DNA of 64,000 nt from Globodera rostochiensis. Its lineage: Eukaryota > Nematoda > Chromadorea > Rhabditida > Heteroderidae. Under the pieces are notes generated by a model that saw only the letters and a program-made list of their open reading frames with translations, was not told the DNA's origin and made no database searches. Positions 34,705-45,481 of this stretch are shown piece after piece. Made by a program: the position numbers and the translations under genes. Numbering within the stretch: position 1 is the first letter of the stretch; every line of letters starts with the position of its first letter. Location: assembly GCA_018350325.1 (NCBI GenBank), contig JAEVLN010000007.1:1083109-1147108 (forward strand), in the 5' to 3' direction.

Positions 34705-36674
34705 TTTTAGCGTAAACAAGGTCAAATAGATTAAAATATAAATGTATTTAAACCTTAAAATTAAAACATTAAATTATTGTAAAAATAATTGAAATTTTAT
34801 TTTAAATTAACTGAATTAAGATGGCGTAAGGATTGAATACAGACCGGGGAATAATTCCTTCAACTTTATCCAATTTCAGACACCATTTTCTTTATTCAAA
34901 AGCCTAAAGAGTTGAAGCTAGCGTTAAGCTAAATCTTTTCGATTGAACAAATATCAAAAAAATTATGTTTAAGCCCTAAAAAATGGAAAATCTACATATA
35001 TTAAATTTAATTAATGATTTTTTTAAAATAAATTTTTTATTTTTTTTTCAGCACGCCCTTTAGGCAGGTAATAATTTGATATTCACAATTTTCTTTTTGA
35101 ATAACTTCAGAAGATGTGAGAAAAAGCTAACTATAAGTAAAATTTTATAAAATCGCATTTAAAAACAATCGGTTCCTAATCGTCAATACTAAAAAAAAAA
35201 TTAAACTTTCAGCCAAAATGGTAATTTTCTAAAAAAAAATCAAATTTGATTCAGTTTGAAGTCAGTGTCATAAACTTTTTTAAATTGTATTCATGGGAAT
35301 TCGTAAATTGGTTGACAACTTTTTGACGGCACAAAATAATTTGTAATAATAATAATCCAACTTGGGTGCGCAATTAATCAAATTTTCACACGTCTCGAAA
35401 CAAGGTTTGGCATGGGAATGAAAATTACGGTAAAAAATTGGCTTTTTTATGTTTAAAAATTTATACTTTTGATTAAAAAAGTACCAGTTGTTTCATTAAC
35501 GGCGAGTTTTTTGAATTATTTTTTCTCATTAAATGTGCCATAAGAACCAAAAATCAAACCGTTTTAAGTCCAAATAAGAGTTTTACTGCATAGTTTCTTA
35601 AATTAACAGGTCCGACGGTGCCGACAGGCGCCGTCGGGAAAATTTTGTTAAGAAATTTGCACTAAATTTTTGAAAATTTAACCTAAAAATTGACAAACTT
35701 GCTTAGCAAAATTCCATTCATAGGGGCGCATATTTTTTGCGTTTTTCCATAAAAATGAGCATTTTAACGAAAAACGAAAAAAAGGCAAAAAAAAAAACAC
35801 CGGAATTCCGAGATCCCTGGTGGGGGTACGTTTAGCAGCTCATAACTTTATTCAAGACCGGCCAATCTTCATAATCTTTATATCAATCGAAAAACCGTAA
35901 TAAGAAGAAGCTATTTGAAAGCATTCGAAAAAGCATTGGATAAAATGAACAAAGAAAAATGTGTGTAAAAATGACAATAATGGCTTTAAAACATGTTTTT
36001 TTACATGGTAAAATTAGCAATCAGTAGGGTGCTATTTTTAGGCAAAAAAAAAAATTTGCAAAAAGGCCCTAAAACACAAAATCCTATCAAGAAAAACTAC
36101 GAATTTTATTATATTTTTTTTATGAAAATTTTTCAAAAATTTAGTGATCTTGGCAAGAAAAATTCGAATTTTTTTCATTTTTTAAAGAATTTTTTGAAAA
36201 AACGCTGCTTTATTATCGACAATTTTTGCGATGACGGAGCAATTAATGGGGCAAGACGGAGGGCGGAGAAAGAAGTCTGTGCCAAATCTAAGGTTTTAGC
36301 CTCATTTTTGTGGCTTTTTTGATAGTCCGATGCGGCTAATTTTTTAATGGCAATTTGAAATTTTGTTGTTATATCAATTTATTCTATTCTATTCCACCAG
36401 CCTTGATTCAAATTGTTATAGTCTATTATTTGAGAACGCAAAATGTGAACGCCAGAAAAACCAAAATTCTCTAAAAAAACAGTGAAAATGTTTTGAAAGC
36501 GAGTAAGGATTAGATCAACAAAAAAAAATTCATCCTTCACGAAGATAAATGAGATCAAAAGTGGAACCCTTCTGAACGTTGCAGTCAGCCAATGTTTGAC
36601 TTTCCTCAAGCTGTTTCCCTGAACGAAAAGAAGCCTCTAATTGGTCAATAAAGCGTAATTTGATTATGTGGGGT
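34705..36674. other. receptor upstream region and repeats
   Basis: 34705-35115 is the receptor 5' flank, duplicated in pieces elsewhere. 35040-35430 is a repeat present in reverse at 62980-63370 (shared words CATGGGAATTCGTAAA, GACAACTTTTTGACGGCAC). 35608-35640 is a GC-rich palindrome. 35830-35950 looks like one arm of the ATAACTT/TCAATCGAAA hairpin family. No gene is supported; the 109-codon frame at 35993 is low-complexity. Confidence 0.55.
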
Positions 36675-37026
36675 AAACCCAACTCATCCATATCCAACTC
36701 ATCCATAGAGCATAACTTGCTCCGACCTTAACCAATTCAGAAAATCTTAACGTCAATCGAAAGAGCTCGAAGAGGTGAAGCTAACATTAAGTTAAAGCTT
36801 TGTGATTGGACAAATAACAAAAAAGTTATGGCCAGAAAATCGCCAAAAATCGGGATTTCAAATTTCATCAAGTGATAAGGCCGTAACTTTTTTTATATTT
36901 GTCCAAGCACAAAGCTTTAACTTAATGTTAGCTTCAACTCTTCGAGATCTTTCGAGTGGCGTCAAGACTTTCTAAATCGGTTAAGGTTGAAGCAAGTTAT
37001 GCTCTAATGGATGAGTTGCGTGGGAC
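36675..37026. mobile_element. ~350-bp long-hairpin element inserted in a ubiquitin-like sequence
   Basis: Near-terminal inverted words CCCAACTCATCC and GGATGAGTTG, followed inward by AGCATAACTTGCT / AGCAAGTTATGCT and, at the centre, AAAAAAGTTATGGCC / GGCCGTAACTTTTTT. Arms pair over about 130 bp. Outer ends are approximate and no clean target duplication was found. It abuts and truncates the ubiquitin-like frame at 37215. Confidence 0.7.
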
Positions 37027-37215
37027 CCGATTATGTTTACCCGCAAAGATCAGCCGCTGATCAAGCCGTGGGATGCCGCTCTCCATTGCATCGATATCAA
37101 GCCGTGGGATGCCCTCTTTGGCCTCGATCATTTCTTTCACATCCGCGACAGTGTTCCCGGCCTCAACCTCCAGCGTAATTGTCCTCCCTTTGAGAAGACG
37201 GACAAAAATTTGCAT
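37010..37215 (-). pseudogene. ubiquitin-like fragment with an internal duplication
   Basis: Minus strand from Met at 37215: [20 protein letters not shown], then [15 protein letters not shown] and DQRLIFAGK, clearly ubiquitin. Differences: RL for KT, R for K at positions 6 and 11, and a repeated SGIPRLD block that lengthens the loop before DQRLIFAGK. The frame runs into the hairpin element after GK, so the second half of the fold and the C-terminal GG are lost. No signal peptide is joined to it. Cyst nematodes have secreted ubiquitin-extension effectors, but nothing here supports that identity; a broken retrocopy is simplest. Confidence 0.75.
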
Positions 37216-37839
37216 CGTCCGAACTGACGCTGATTGATCTGAATGAAGTGAGGCAAAACTTCTAACTATAAGGAGTTTGTTGGAGACTTAATTTTCTTGT
37301 TTTTTTTTTAAATGTTAAAAGAATCAAAACAAAAATTAGATTTAGGGTAAAGTGGTGCACGGTCGGTTTTAAACCGGGGGTACCGGTTTCGGTTAAGCCG
37401 GTTTTACGACCCCCGGTTTTCGGTTTTTGGGCCAAAAAAGCCGGCTTTCAGTCTCGGTTCGGTTAGCCGACCGTGCACTACCCTAATTTAGGTTATCAAT
37501 TAGGGTTGTCCGTTTTTTTTCAGGCCAAACCGAAAAAAGGGGGATTCTTAAGCAAATTTGCAAAACAAGTTGATTAAAAAAAGGAAAAGCGTCGAGCAAA
37601 TAGGACATTTTTATGGCATCCGTTTTTCGCAAATAAAACCCAGTAAAATTTTCATTTTTCCTTCAAAAAATAAGAATTTTTTGCTAAGTGCTAAAATATG
37701 GCAAATTTCCTGGCATTAATTATTGTAACGTGGAGGGGTGGCAGAATTTGTTGCGTCTATGCCCTAAATCCTGAAAAAAAAAATTTGAGCGATCAAGAAA
37801 TGTAAAAAATAAAAAAAAAATACTAATTTTAGCAATTCC
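37216..37839. other. non-coding, fold-back element
   Basis: 37357-37482 is a fold-back of GGTTTTAAACCGG/CCGGTTT words with inner ends GGTGCACGGTCGG and CCGACCGTGCACTA; the outer TTTAGGGTA / TACCCTAAAT is also inverted. No target duplication. 37500-37839 has no recognised feature. Confidence 0.55.
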
Positions 37840-38100
37840 CCCCTCCCCTGAGGCTATGATGGAGCGAGCATTCTCACCCGTCGCCGGTGGCCGATCAATC
37901 GCCATGTCAAGCTGTTTCAACAACAGTTTGATGGCATATTGGAGATGGTGAGGGTCTTCGTTTGTCGCAATGTGTCTGATCAGTGTTTCCAAATCAAGCC
38001 ACAACGAATCCCCACACAATTTGCACAGGGCCTTTGTGCAGCCGTTGATGAACCCTCGCCGTTCAAACAAATCGATGGACCACATGGCTTGACCAAATTG
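37840..38100 (-). pseudogene. diverged copy of the C-x2-C / TLIRHI domain exon
   Basis: Minus strand: SIDLFERRGFINGCTKALCK followed by LCGDS, LDLETLIRHIATNEDPHH and a Leu-rich stretch, then GENARSIIASGEGG. Homologous to 38891-39097. It could be a further exon of the chromodomain gene or a duplicate; no closing splice pattern was found. Confidence 0.55.
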
Positions 38101-38890
38101 CAAAAAGTCAATCCCGGTTAATACATGCGACGGCGGCGGCTCAGAAGATTTCTAAAAATTAATTCTTTGGTAAACAAAAAAATATTTTGCACCAAAGCGC
38201 GCAATCCGGATTCCGGAAATTTCGAAATCTCTAAAATGTGTAAATTTTCTAATTTTTTGATCATCTTTTTTGCCCTTCCGCGATGCAGTTTTTGGTTTGC
38301 ATTTTTGGACTATTTTTCTTAAGAATTTCATTAAAATTCAAAATTTTCTCGGCGGCGCCTTCGGCACGGCCGATCACTCACCAAACTGATCCAAAAAATC
38401 CTGCCATTTTGTTAATTTCTGGATTTTTTTGCCAAAAAATATCCGGAAATCCGGTCACATCCCTGATGTGCATGGAAATTCGCGGATGGGATCGGGACGG
38501 TTGAGTCAACGGTATTTCATAAAATCTCGAATTAGTCGCATATTTGTATCAATTTTTCGAACCTTGGAGCAATCATCGTGGTTTTTGTCTGTGTATTTCT
38601 TTTTGATAGAGTAGGCCGGGACCGGGACTGGTACTGAAGTCTCCAATTTTGGGACTGAATTTCCCCCTTATAAAATGTCGGTTTTTTAATTTTCTCAATC
38701 CCGGTCCCGGTTTTTCCCAAAAATCCCGGTCCCGACCTACTCTTTTAATGCTCAAGTTTACGGGAATTAAACGCAAAAGCATTGGTTTTTTTTCTCTCAA
38801 TTTTGTCAAATTGAAACTTCATTTATAGGTATAGTAAATGGTTCGCGGGTGGAGAGAGGAAAGGAAGCTATTCCGCCTCCGTGTACTTAC
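38101..38890. other. non-coding, fold-back and palindrome
   Basis: 38340-38375 is a GC-rich palindrome (CTCGGCGGCGCCTTCGGC). 38608-38743 is a fold-back with ends AGAGTAGGCCGGGACC and GGTCCCGACCTACTCT and a core of CCCGGT words; no 8-bp duplication was seen. Remaining sequence shows no gene. Confidence 0.6.
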
Positions 38891-41800
38891 AATGGGAAAC
38901 ACGAGTTCAAGTTGTTTTTGCAACAGTTTGAAGCCGTATGGCTGATGGTGAGCGTCTTTGTCCGACGACACAATGTGTTTGATCAGTGTTTCCAAATCCA
39001 CTTGCATTGAATCACCACACAATTTGCACAAAGCCTTGGTGTTGCCGTTGATGAACCGCCGCCATTCGAACAAATCGATGGACAAAGTGAGCGCCAGCTG
39101 TAAATTGTTAAAACGTCATTGATGTCAACCTCCTCGAATTTCTTGCACCGCTTCGTAATTAGGTAATTAATTGCATTACCAATGATGCACGTAATGAACG
39201 CGTCGACGACACCGGCGGAAGAGAAGCATTGGAACCGTTCTGATTACCGTCGTCCTTCTCCGTGTCGGCGGCAGCGGCCAACTCGAACTTTTTGAAAGCA
39301 TCAAAATGCTTCATTACGTCGATTGGCTCCCAACTATTCCTATTAATAGCGTTTTATTGGGATACAAATTAGCCCCAAAAAAAGGGTGTTCCCTTACATT
39401 TTGTCACTGCGTCCCTGCCATTTGACCTGAGGGAAACAATTGTTTAAACGGTAAAACGATGGAAAATTTAAAATCAAAAAAAAAAAATTTAAATTCTGCA
39501 TAAAGAAAAAGACACAGATAAACTCACCAGATATTGGGCCTCCCCATTTTCGTCCATACGCTTTTCAAGAATACGTTCCACCATGTACGCCTCGTCGTCC
39601 TCGTCCTCCTGGTCTTCTTCTCCTGCCTCTTTGTGCTGTTCCTCCTCCTCCTCCAAATTGTCGCCCTTCCCTGCCTCCTCATCGCTCTCGTCTTCTTCTT
39701 CCTCTTTCTCCTCGTTCTCGCCTTCTTTGTGCCCCTGCACCTCCTCCAAATTGTTGTCCTTCTTCCCCTCTTCATCACTCTCGTCTTCTTCTTCCTCCTC
39801 GCTCTCGTCTTCTTCTTCCTCCTCGCTCTCGTCTTCTGCTTCCTCCTCGCTCTCGTCTTCTGCTTCCTCCTCATGCTTCTTCTTCTCGCCCAAATTGCCG
39901 CGTTTGTTCTGCTCGACTGCTTCCTGCTCCTGCTCGTACTGCTTGACAACGTCCGAATGCTTCAAAACATCGCGCGGCTTCCAAACATTCCAACGGCTGT
40001 GTAAACCCTCCCATTTGACCTGAAAATTGTGTTGTCTTACGCTAATTTGAAAAAAGAGCAGAAAATAGAAGTAAAATTTCTGACAAAATGTCGTCCATTT
40101 GGAATATGAAAGTTTCAAAGAGCGTACAAAAGGATGAATTAACATTAAATTTTAATTTTAGTTTTTTGGGGACGGCCCAGCGAACGTTTAAATTTTTGGA
40201 TGTTTAAAATTTTAAATGCAGTTTTCTAAGGTTAAAATATGCGTAGAACACGAATTTGAACTCGGATTTTGCGAATGTTGAAACCTAAACCCGAATTTGA
40301 ACATTTTCGAAATCAAATGCATCCCTTTTTATATTGCATTTTCTACCCCGGTTAACAAGTGAATTGTTTTGTTTTCTCATTATTATTAATATTTTCGTGC
40401 ATTTTCTGAACATTTTAACCTTCTTGGGTCATGCATAAATTATTTTGAGATGTCTAAAATTTCGAAAATTCATCGATTTCCCTCACCATTTCCGAAAATT
40501 GGACGGTTGGTCAAAAGATTGTTTAGCGGAATGGACATTTGGCCACAAACAGTGATAATTATTGACACTATGAGGCCAAATGTACAGTTTAAAGCAGTAG
40601 GCCAAACAGCCCATGGACCAAACAAAATTCCATTTCTTTCATTTACTCCTTCAAAAACCAACAAAATACTCCACGCGGCCGCCGTGCACGCGCTTCTTCA
40701 ACACTTTTTCCACCGTTCGGCCCTCCGCGTCCTCCTCTTCGTCAATCACCGATTTGGCCGACGCCTTGCCAATGTCACGCGGCTGTGTCGTCGGCGGCGG
40801 CGTACGCGGCGGCGATAAGACTTTTTTGTCGCGTCCGGAAGCGTCGTTTTGCTCACCAACTGAAAGGAAAGGTTCTTCGACAAGGACAAGCAGTAGCAGC
40901 AGCACCATACCGTTGCTGATCTTTTGCAACGCAGCCGTAAGCAAGACTCTCGCGAACTTGCCCTGACCAGAACGGCGGGGCGGCGCCGGCGGCGACGGAC
41001 CACACGTTACAGCCTACACATATGATGGGCGGAATTACGATTTTCGGCATTTTTGGGGGTCGGAATTCCAATTTCAAACAAAAAAATATTGAAAGTCTCG
41101 GAATTCCAATTTCCGAAATTTAAGCAAAAAGTCGCAAATTGATCATTTTGGAAGTACTAATTTTTTAAAGTGATCTGTGAACAAATAAGTGCAAATTATA
41201 GGCGAACGCAATTACCTCATTTTTTTAATTGGGATTTCAAACCCCTCAACAAAATATAATTTTAAAACTCGGCGGTGCTTATCGGTTTTTTTCAATTTTT
41301 TTTTGAAAATTTCTGTCACAAATCAGCAAGTCTCGGGTTGAGCTTTGTCATGGCCTCAATTCGAAGAGGCAATTAGTGCTGCTCGGGATTCCCGATCCCG
41401 AGTTGGAAAAAATCCCGAGTTTTTCTGGTCCCGATCCGTAGTCACGAGAAATTTTTAGTCCCGAGCAGCACTAGCCTACCCCACGTTGGCATTCATGGGG
41501 AGAACCAAAGACTGAAAATGGGGGTGATTTCAAAAAAACCCCCCTGGAGGCTTGGCAAAATTTTACTGCAACATTTTCTTAACAACATACCTAGCCTCAA
41601 TTTCCAATCATTCACTCTCGATCATTTCAAAAACCCAGTCCAATGCTTTCGATTTTTTCCCCAATTCTTCCGGGCAAAACTTACTTTGGGCACGAACGAA
41701 GAAGACAAGCTGGGCACGTATTTGCCCTGCACAGCAGCTGAACGAAGGGACAGCGGCGGGCCACGAACGGCACACTTTTGTTTTGCAATTAAAAAAATAT

Positions 41801-43103
41801 TTGACCATTTTCTTATACTACGGATCGATTTTTTCAAAATTTTTATAACGATCGAACTAGTGCTTTACGAATGATTTTGTGGCCAAAATTGATTTTTTGG
41901 AAATTTTTGAACATTTCAAAAATTGTTTGAATTTGGGGGTCCGGGATTCCCCCAGGGACGTAGCTAGAAAAAAATTTCGGAGCGGGGAATTGATCCATCT
42001 GAGCGCGGCGATCAGAGAAAATTTTTTTGATTTATGATGGCAATTTGTTAAGAAAATTGATCAAAAAGTTGTAAAAGTGTAAAACAATAGGGTCCCCCCT
42101 CTTGTTTTTTTTCTCAAATTTCATTTCGGGCCCCCCGATTTATATTTTTTTTAAATGGAAGGCACAATCTTTAGTATTAACCATTTTTGTTTGAAAAAAT
42201 TCCTTAATAACAAAAATGCAATAAAATCCAAAAATGCACCACCCTAAAGATTGCCCTCCCCCCTCCCCCCGAAAAAATTTTCTCACGCACACCGTCCTCG
42301 CGCTTTTTCGTTTGGTCCTCCGCTTGGTCAATCGCCGATTTGGCTGACGTCTGGCCAATCGATGTTCGACGACAAACTTTTTTGGCGTCACCGGAAGCGC
42401 TGTTTATTTCTTCAACTGAAAGGAATGCCAACGTTTAACTTCATACGTGGCCAAGGCCCCCCCCCCCCACCTCCGCACTCGGGCACTCCCCACTATAACA
42501 ACTTCGCACACCAAAATTTTGAAAAAGAAAATTTTTTTCTTAGCGTAGGAAAAATAAAAGAGAGGACTAACATCGAAATGTAATACCTATTTCAATTTTT
42601 CTTAACAAATTGAGTCACAATCACAAAAAAAAATTTTCCGGTGGTCGCACATCTGTTAACAAATTGAATAAAAAATTCCAAAATTTTCTCGGCGGCGCTT
42701 ATCGGCACCGCCGACTTGTACAAATTAGCAACATTCAAAAGTTTAAGTGCTGTAGAATTAATGATTTTTGAGATTGTCAGAAAATAAAATGTCCGAAAAT
42801 TTCGACTTTTTTTAGTGATCAGTAAGTCTGTAAGCTATTTGATCAATTAGCTTATACTTGCACAAATATTCTAAAGACTTGGAGCTTTCGAATATTACTA
42901 AGATTTTAGAACTTTGTTGACTAAGAACAGAGTTATACGAAGCGCACCCATCCGTAAAAAACTAAAATGAATTTGATCAAAAATAACCACCTACCTAAGC
43001 GTTTTATCGGACGACGCGGTCGGGACGACGATCGGACCGCCAGCCTGGAGGTGCTGCCAGCCTGGGGTTTGTGCGATGTGATGTCGTTGAAATCGTTGCC
43101 CAT
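38891..43103 (-). CDS. Double-chromodomain protein with acidic linker (partial model)
   Basis: Minus-strand exons: 42995-43103, 40663-40859, 39528-40019, 39398-39426, 39180-39339, and probably 38891-39097; phases close throughout. Without the last exon the frame stops at 39159. Parts: basic N-terminus (SRPRRPIKRL); chromodomain 1 (TVEKVLKKRVHGGRVEYF, then VKWEGLHSRWNVWKPRDVL); long Glu/Asp linker; chromodomain 2 (AYMVERILEKRMDENGEAQY, then LVKWQGRSD and NSWEPIDVMKHF) with Tyr, Trp and Trp in the methyl-lysine cage positions, whereas domain 1 has Thr for the first. The last exon carries CKLCGDS and TLIKHI, a possible small zinc-binding fold. Chromodomains usually read methylated histones in chromatin. 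The first Met is uncertain: an acceptor-like AG stands just before the open segment at 43143. A second, diverged exon 2 lies at 42270-42413. Confidence 0.75.
39600..39900 (-). repeat. acidic low-complexity coding tract
   Basis: Within chromodomain exon 3, repeats of EEEEDESEEE and AEDESEEE (15-bp and 24-bp imperfect units). The opposite strand shows long Ser/Leu-rich frames that are shadows of this tract. Confidence 0.85.
40020..40662. other. large chromodomain-gene intron
   Basis: Intron between exons 2 and 3 of the double-chromodomain gene. AT-rich, no repeats of note. A conserved-looking minus frame at 40470-40664 runs into exon 2 but has no splice support of its own. Confidence 0.5.
41608..41808 (-). 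other. possible coding scrap inside chromodomain-gene intron
   Basis: A 66-codon minus frame ends KFCPEELGKKSKALDWVFEM with richer composition than its surroundings. A GTAAGT lies inside it. No family recognised. It may be a dead exon or chance. Confidence 0.25.
41945..42135. mobile_element. truncated relative of the CAGGCCCGTAGCCAGG MITE
   Basis: Left end GGGACGTAGCTAG resembles the MITE end at 24655, and ACAATAGGGTCCCCCCT with TCTCAAATTTCATTTCGGG matches 25074-25118. The middle, including the GC-rich palindromes, is missing or diverged. Confidence 0.65.
42270..42413 (-). pseudogene. duplicate of chromodomain-gene exon 2, diverged
   Basis: After CCTTTCAG on the minus strand it reads VEEINSASGDAKKVCRR (with the phase-1 base from exon 1) and SAKSAIDQAEDQTKK, matching VGEQNDASGRDKKVL and SAKSVIDEEEDAEGR of exon 2. 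It then departs before the chromodomain. It has the right acceptor phase, so it could also be an alternative exon. Confidence 0.65.
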
Positions 43104-44186
43104 CTGCTGTTGGTTGTGTTGCTGACAATGTTTGTTCGAGTGTTTGCTATAATTTGTTTTTTATTCTAAATCCAAAATTGGGATTTTACTAATGCATTTG
43201 ATTAAAAAGTTCAACGTTTTTTGATAAATTCTGATCTCCATTTCGACTAAATTCGAACCCCGGACTCGAATTCGAAAATTTTTTTGAAAATTCAAAATAG
43301 TCTTTCTAGGGGTTTTCTGGGCCATAGAATACGAATCTGGCATTCATTTTGCCCAATTCTGAATCCCGGACCCGAATTCATGCTTTTTGAGAACGATTTT
43401 GAGACCAAAATTGATTTCTAAACCTTTTTGATTTTTCGAAAAAATGTTCGAATTCGGGTCCGGGGTTCGAAATTGGTCGAAATGGAGGTCAGATTCGGAT
43501 TCTACACCCTTGTATACCCCTAACAAAAAATGTAATCGACTTTGAAAAAAAAAATTTATTTTTTTTGACATTTCGTGGCTTTGACATTATGTGGGGCAGC
43601 GATCGAATTTTCCAAAAATCAATTTTGGCCACAAAATCATTCAAAAAAGGCACAAAATTATCAAATTCATGTTAGCCAAAAACAGCGGTGGGGGTCGTTT
43701 CGGCGCGATTTTTTCGGCGTTCGGCGCCCACACAAAAATTTATTTTGGCGCAGACGAATCATATTAAAGAAAAAATAATTTTAATTAAAATTATTCCCTC
43801 AATTCTATTTCCTAATGTTTTCGCATGCACCATCAAGACTTAAAGCTGATAGTTTAAACATCCGAACAAGGTCAAATATTAAACAACAATAATCGATCAC
43901 GCGTCCATAACGCAGCTTTGAGCAATTATTAAAAATTAATAAAAACGACTTTTTTGTTAAGTAAACTAACTCCAAAGCCGGATAGGATAACCGGGGAAAA
44001 GTTAGACATTTAGGGGTTCGTTAGGCTTGGGCCTAAGCCACACTGGTTTGGGGTTCGTTAGGCTTAGGCTTAGGCCTGAGCAAGCTCATTTGTGCTAATT
44101 CAAATTAATGTTTATCGGCGCCGAATTAATATTGTTTGTGTGGGCGCCGAACTGCTGGTCGCGCCGAAACGAGCAACTCCGCAAAA
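43104..44186. other. intergenic with an inverted-repeat element
   Basis: About 43688-44173 is bounded by inverted GTCGTTTCGGCGCGA / TCGCGCCGAAACGAG and GGCGCCCACACAAA / TTTGTGTGGGCGCC, giving a MITE-like element of roughly 490 bp; its middle has TTAGGCTTAGGC fold-back words like those at 2605-2735. No target duplication was confirmed. Confidence 0.6.
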
Positions 44187-44718
44187 TCAGCGATTTGACA
44201 AATCTGATAATGTCAGATTCAAAAATTTTACCTCAAAATAGAATTTGAAATAAATGCACCTTTTTATTGATTGCTGCTGTTCGGGTGCTTTCGCTGATTT
44301 TTTTGCAAGTAATTCCTTGTGCAATTCATTGTGACTATTTTGTAAATGTGATATCAAAAATGTTGTAGGCGAGCTTGGAGGGTAATTCTTGCGGAATGCG
44401 CATTTTTTGCAATACGCCACTCTTCCAGAAAGTGTGAAATAATTCCAGATTAACGACATTTCTGAAATAAAGTTAAAAGCTCCAAAAGCGAGTAAACATA
44501 AAAGAGAGGTGTAGGCAGAAAAAAATATTTCTTATTTGTGGGTTTACAAAAAATTCCACTCCAATATTTATTACATCCATTTGCTTCAAAAGTGCCATCT
44601 TTAGGGGTGTAAAATCCGAAATTTTACTCACATTCTGAAACCCGAAATACGAAACGGCCAAAAAACCCGAAATTTTCCGGAATCCGAAATTTCGGATCCG
44701 AAATTTTGCCCATCCCTG
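44187..44718 (-). mobile_element. truncated hAT transposon with BED zinc finger
   Basis: The right end GCCCATCCCTG at 44708-44718 matches the terminal repeat of the hAT at 19126-20852. On the minus strand 44459 downward reads SLIWNYFTLSGRVAYCKKCA, then ISHLQNSH: a BED finger (C-x2-C, H-x4-H, leading Trp), followed by ELLAKKSAKAPEQQQSIK, which overlaps the start of the transposase piece in the other copy. The catalytic part and left end are gone. Confidence 0.8.
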
Positions 44719-45481
44719 CTAGGTAGGAAATTAACAACAACAATAAATGCCCAAAATAAAAATCGAAAGTTCTTAACATTGGATACATAGCAATGGCGCC
44801 CGCGGCAAAGAAATACGGGAAAATACGGACGGCGGCCGGAGGATCCCCAAAAAAGCGGGAGGCCGCGGGCGATGGGCAATTTTCAAAAACGGGTTAAGGA
44901 TTTTCCTCTGATTTTTTTTTAAAATTTTTATTTATAATTGGGTCATTATGAGGGGATGCGTTTTTGCGCGGGCGGAGGCAAACAAGCGGGCGACGGTTAG
45001 TTTGTAACCCTTAGTTTTAAAAAAATCAAAAATTGTTTCAAAGTTTGATAAAAAGCTTTTTCAAGGGGGGTTTAGCCGACGTCTGTTACGAGCAATTGCG
45101 AACCCAGTTGCCAATTTCAAACATTTTTTTCGAAAATTTATTTCCCAAAATTCAAAATTTGGTTCCGGCATTCGCAATTGGTCTAAACGGAGGTCGGATT
45201 CCGGTCGCCACCCCTAATACATATGTAGATAGGGACCGGATTTATATGAAATAATTTGCCAAATATGGCCATAAATAAACCAAAAATTCAAAAAGATGTA
45301 GGTAGGAATTTTACAAAAAAGCCAAAAAAAGTTACAGGATGCCAACAAAATTTCGCGAAATACGGACAGTAAAGGTCAAAAAATCAGATTTTGCTGGCAA
45401 AATAAAGACACTACAAAATGTTCGCTTCGAAATTTACGCATTTAGAATGTTGGATCAAATACTTTATGAAAATCTTCACAA
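44719..45481. other. non-coding
   Basis: GC-richer stretch at 44785-44880, then AT-rich sequence. No gene, RNA or clear repeat recognised. Confidence 0.4.

Noticed and set aside
37010..37215. Functional ubiquitin or ubiquitin-extension effector
   Set aside because: Frame is cut after GK by a hairpin element, no C-terminal GG and no signal peptide.
39524..40023. Ser- and Leu-rich plus frames and an Arg/Lys-rich minus frame
   Set aside because: Other-frame readings of the acidic linker of the chromodomain gene.
41374..41473. TAGTGCTGCTCGGGA ... TCCCGAGCAGCACTA as a dated insertion
   Set aside because: Good inverted ends, but the flanks GAGGCAAT and GCCTACCC do not match, so no target duplication supports it.
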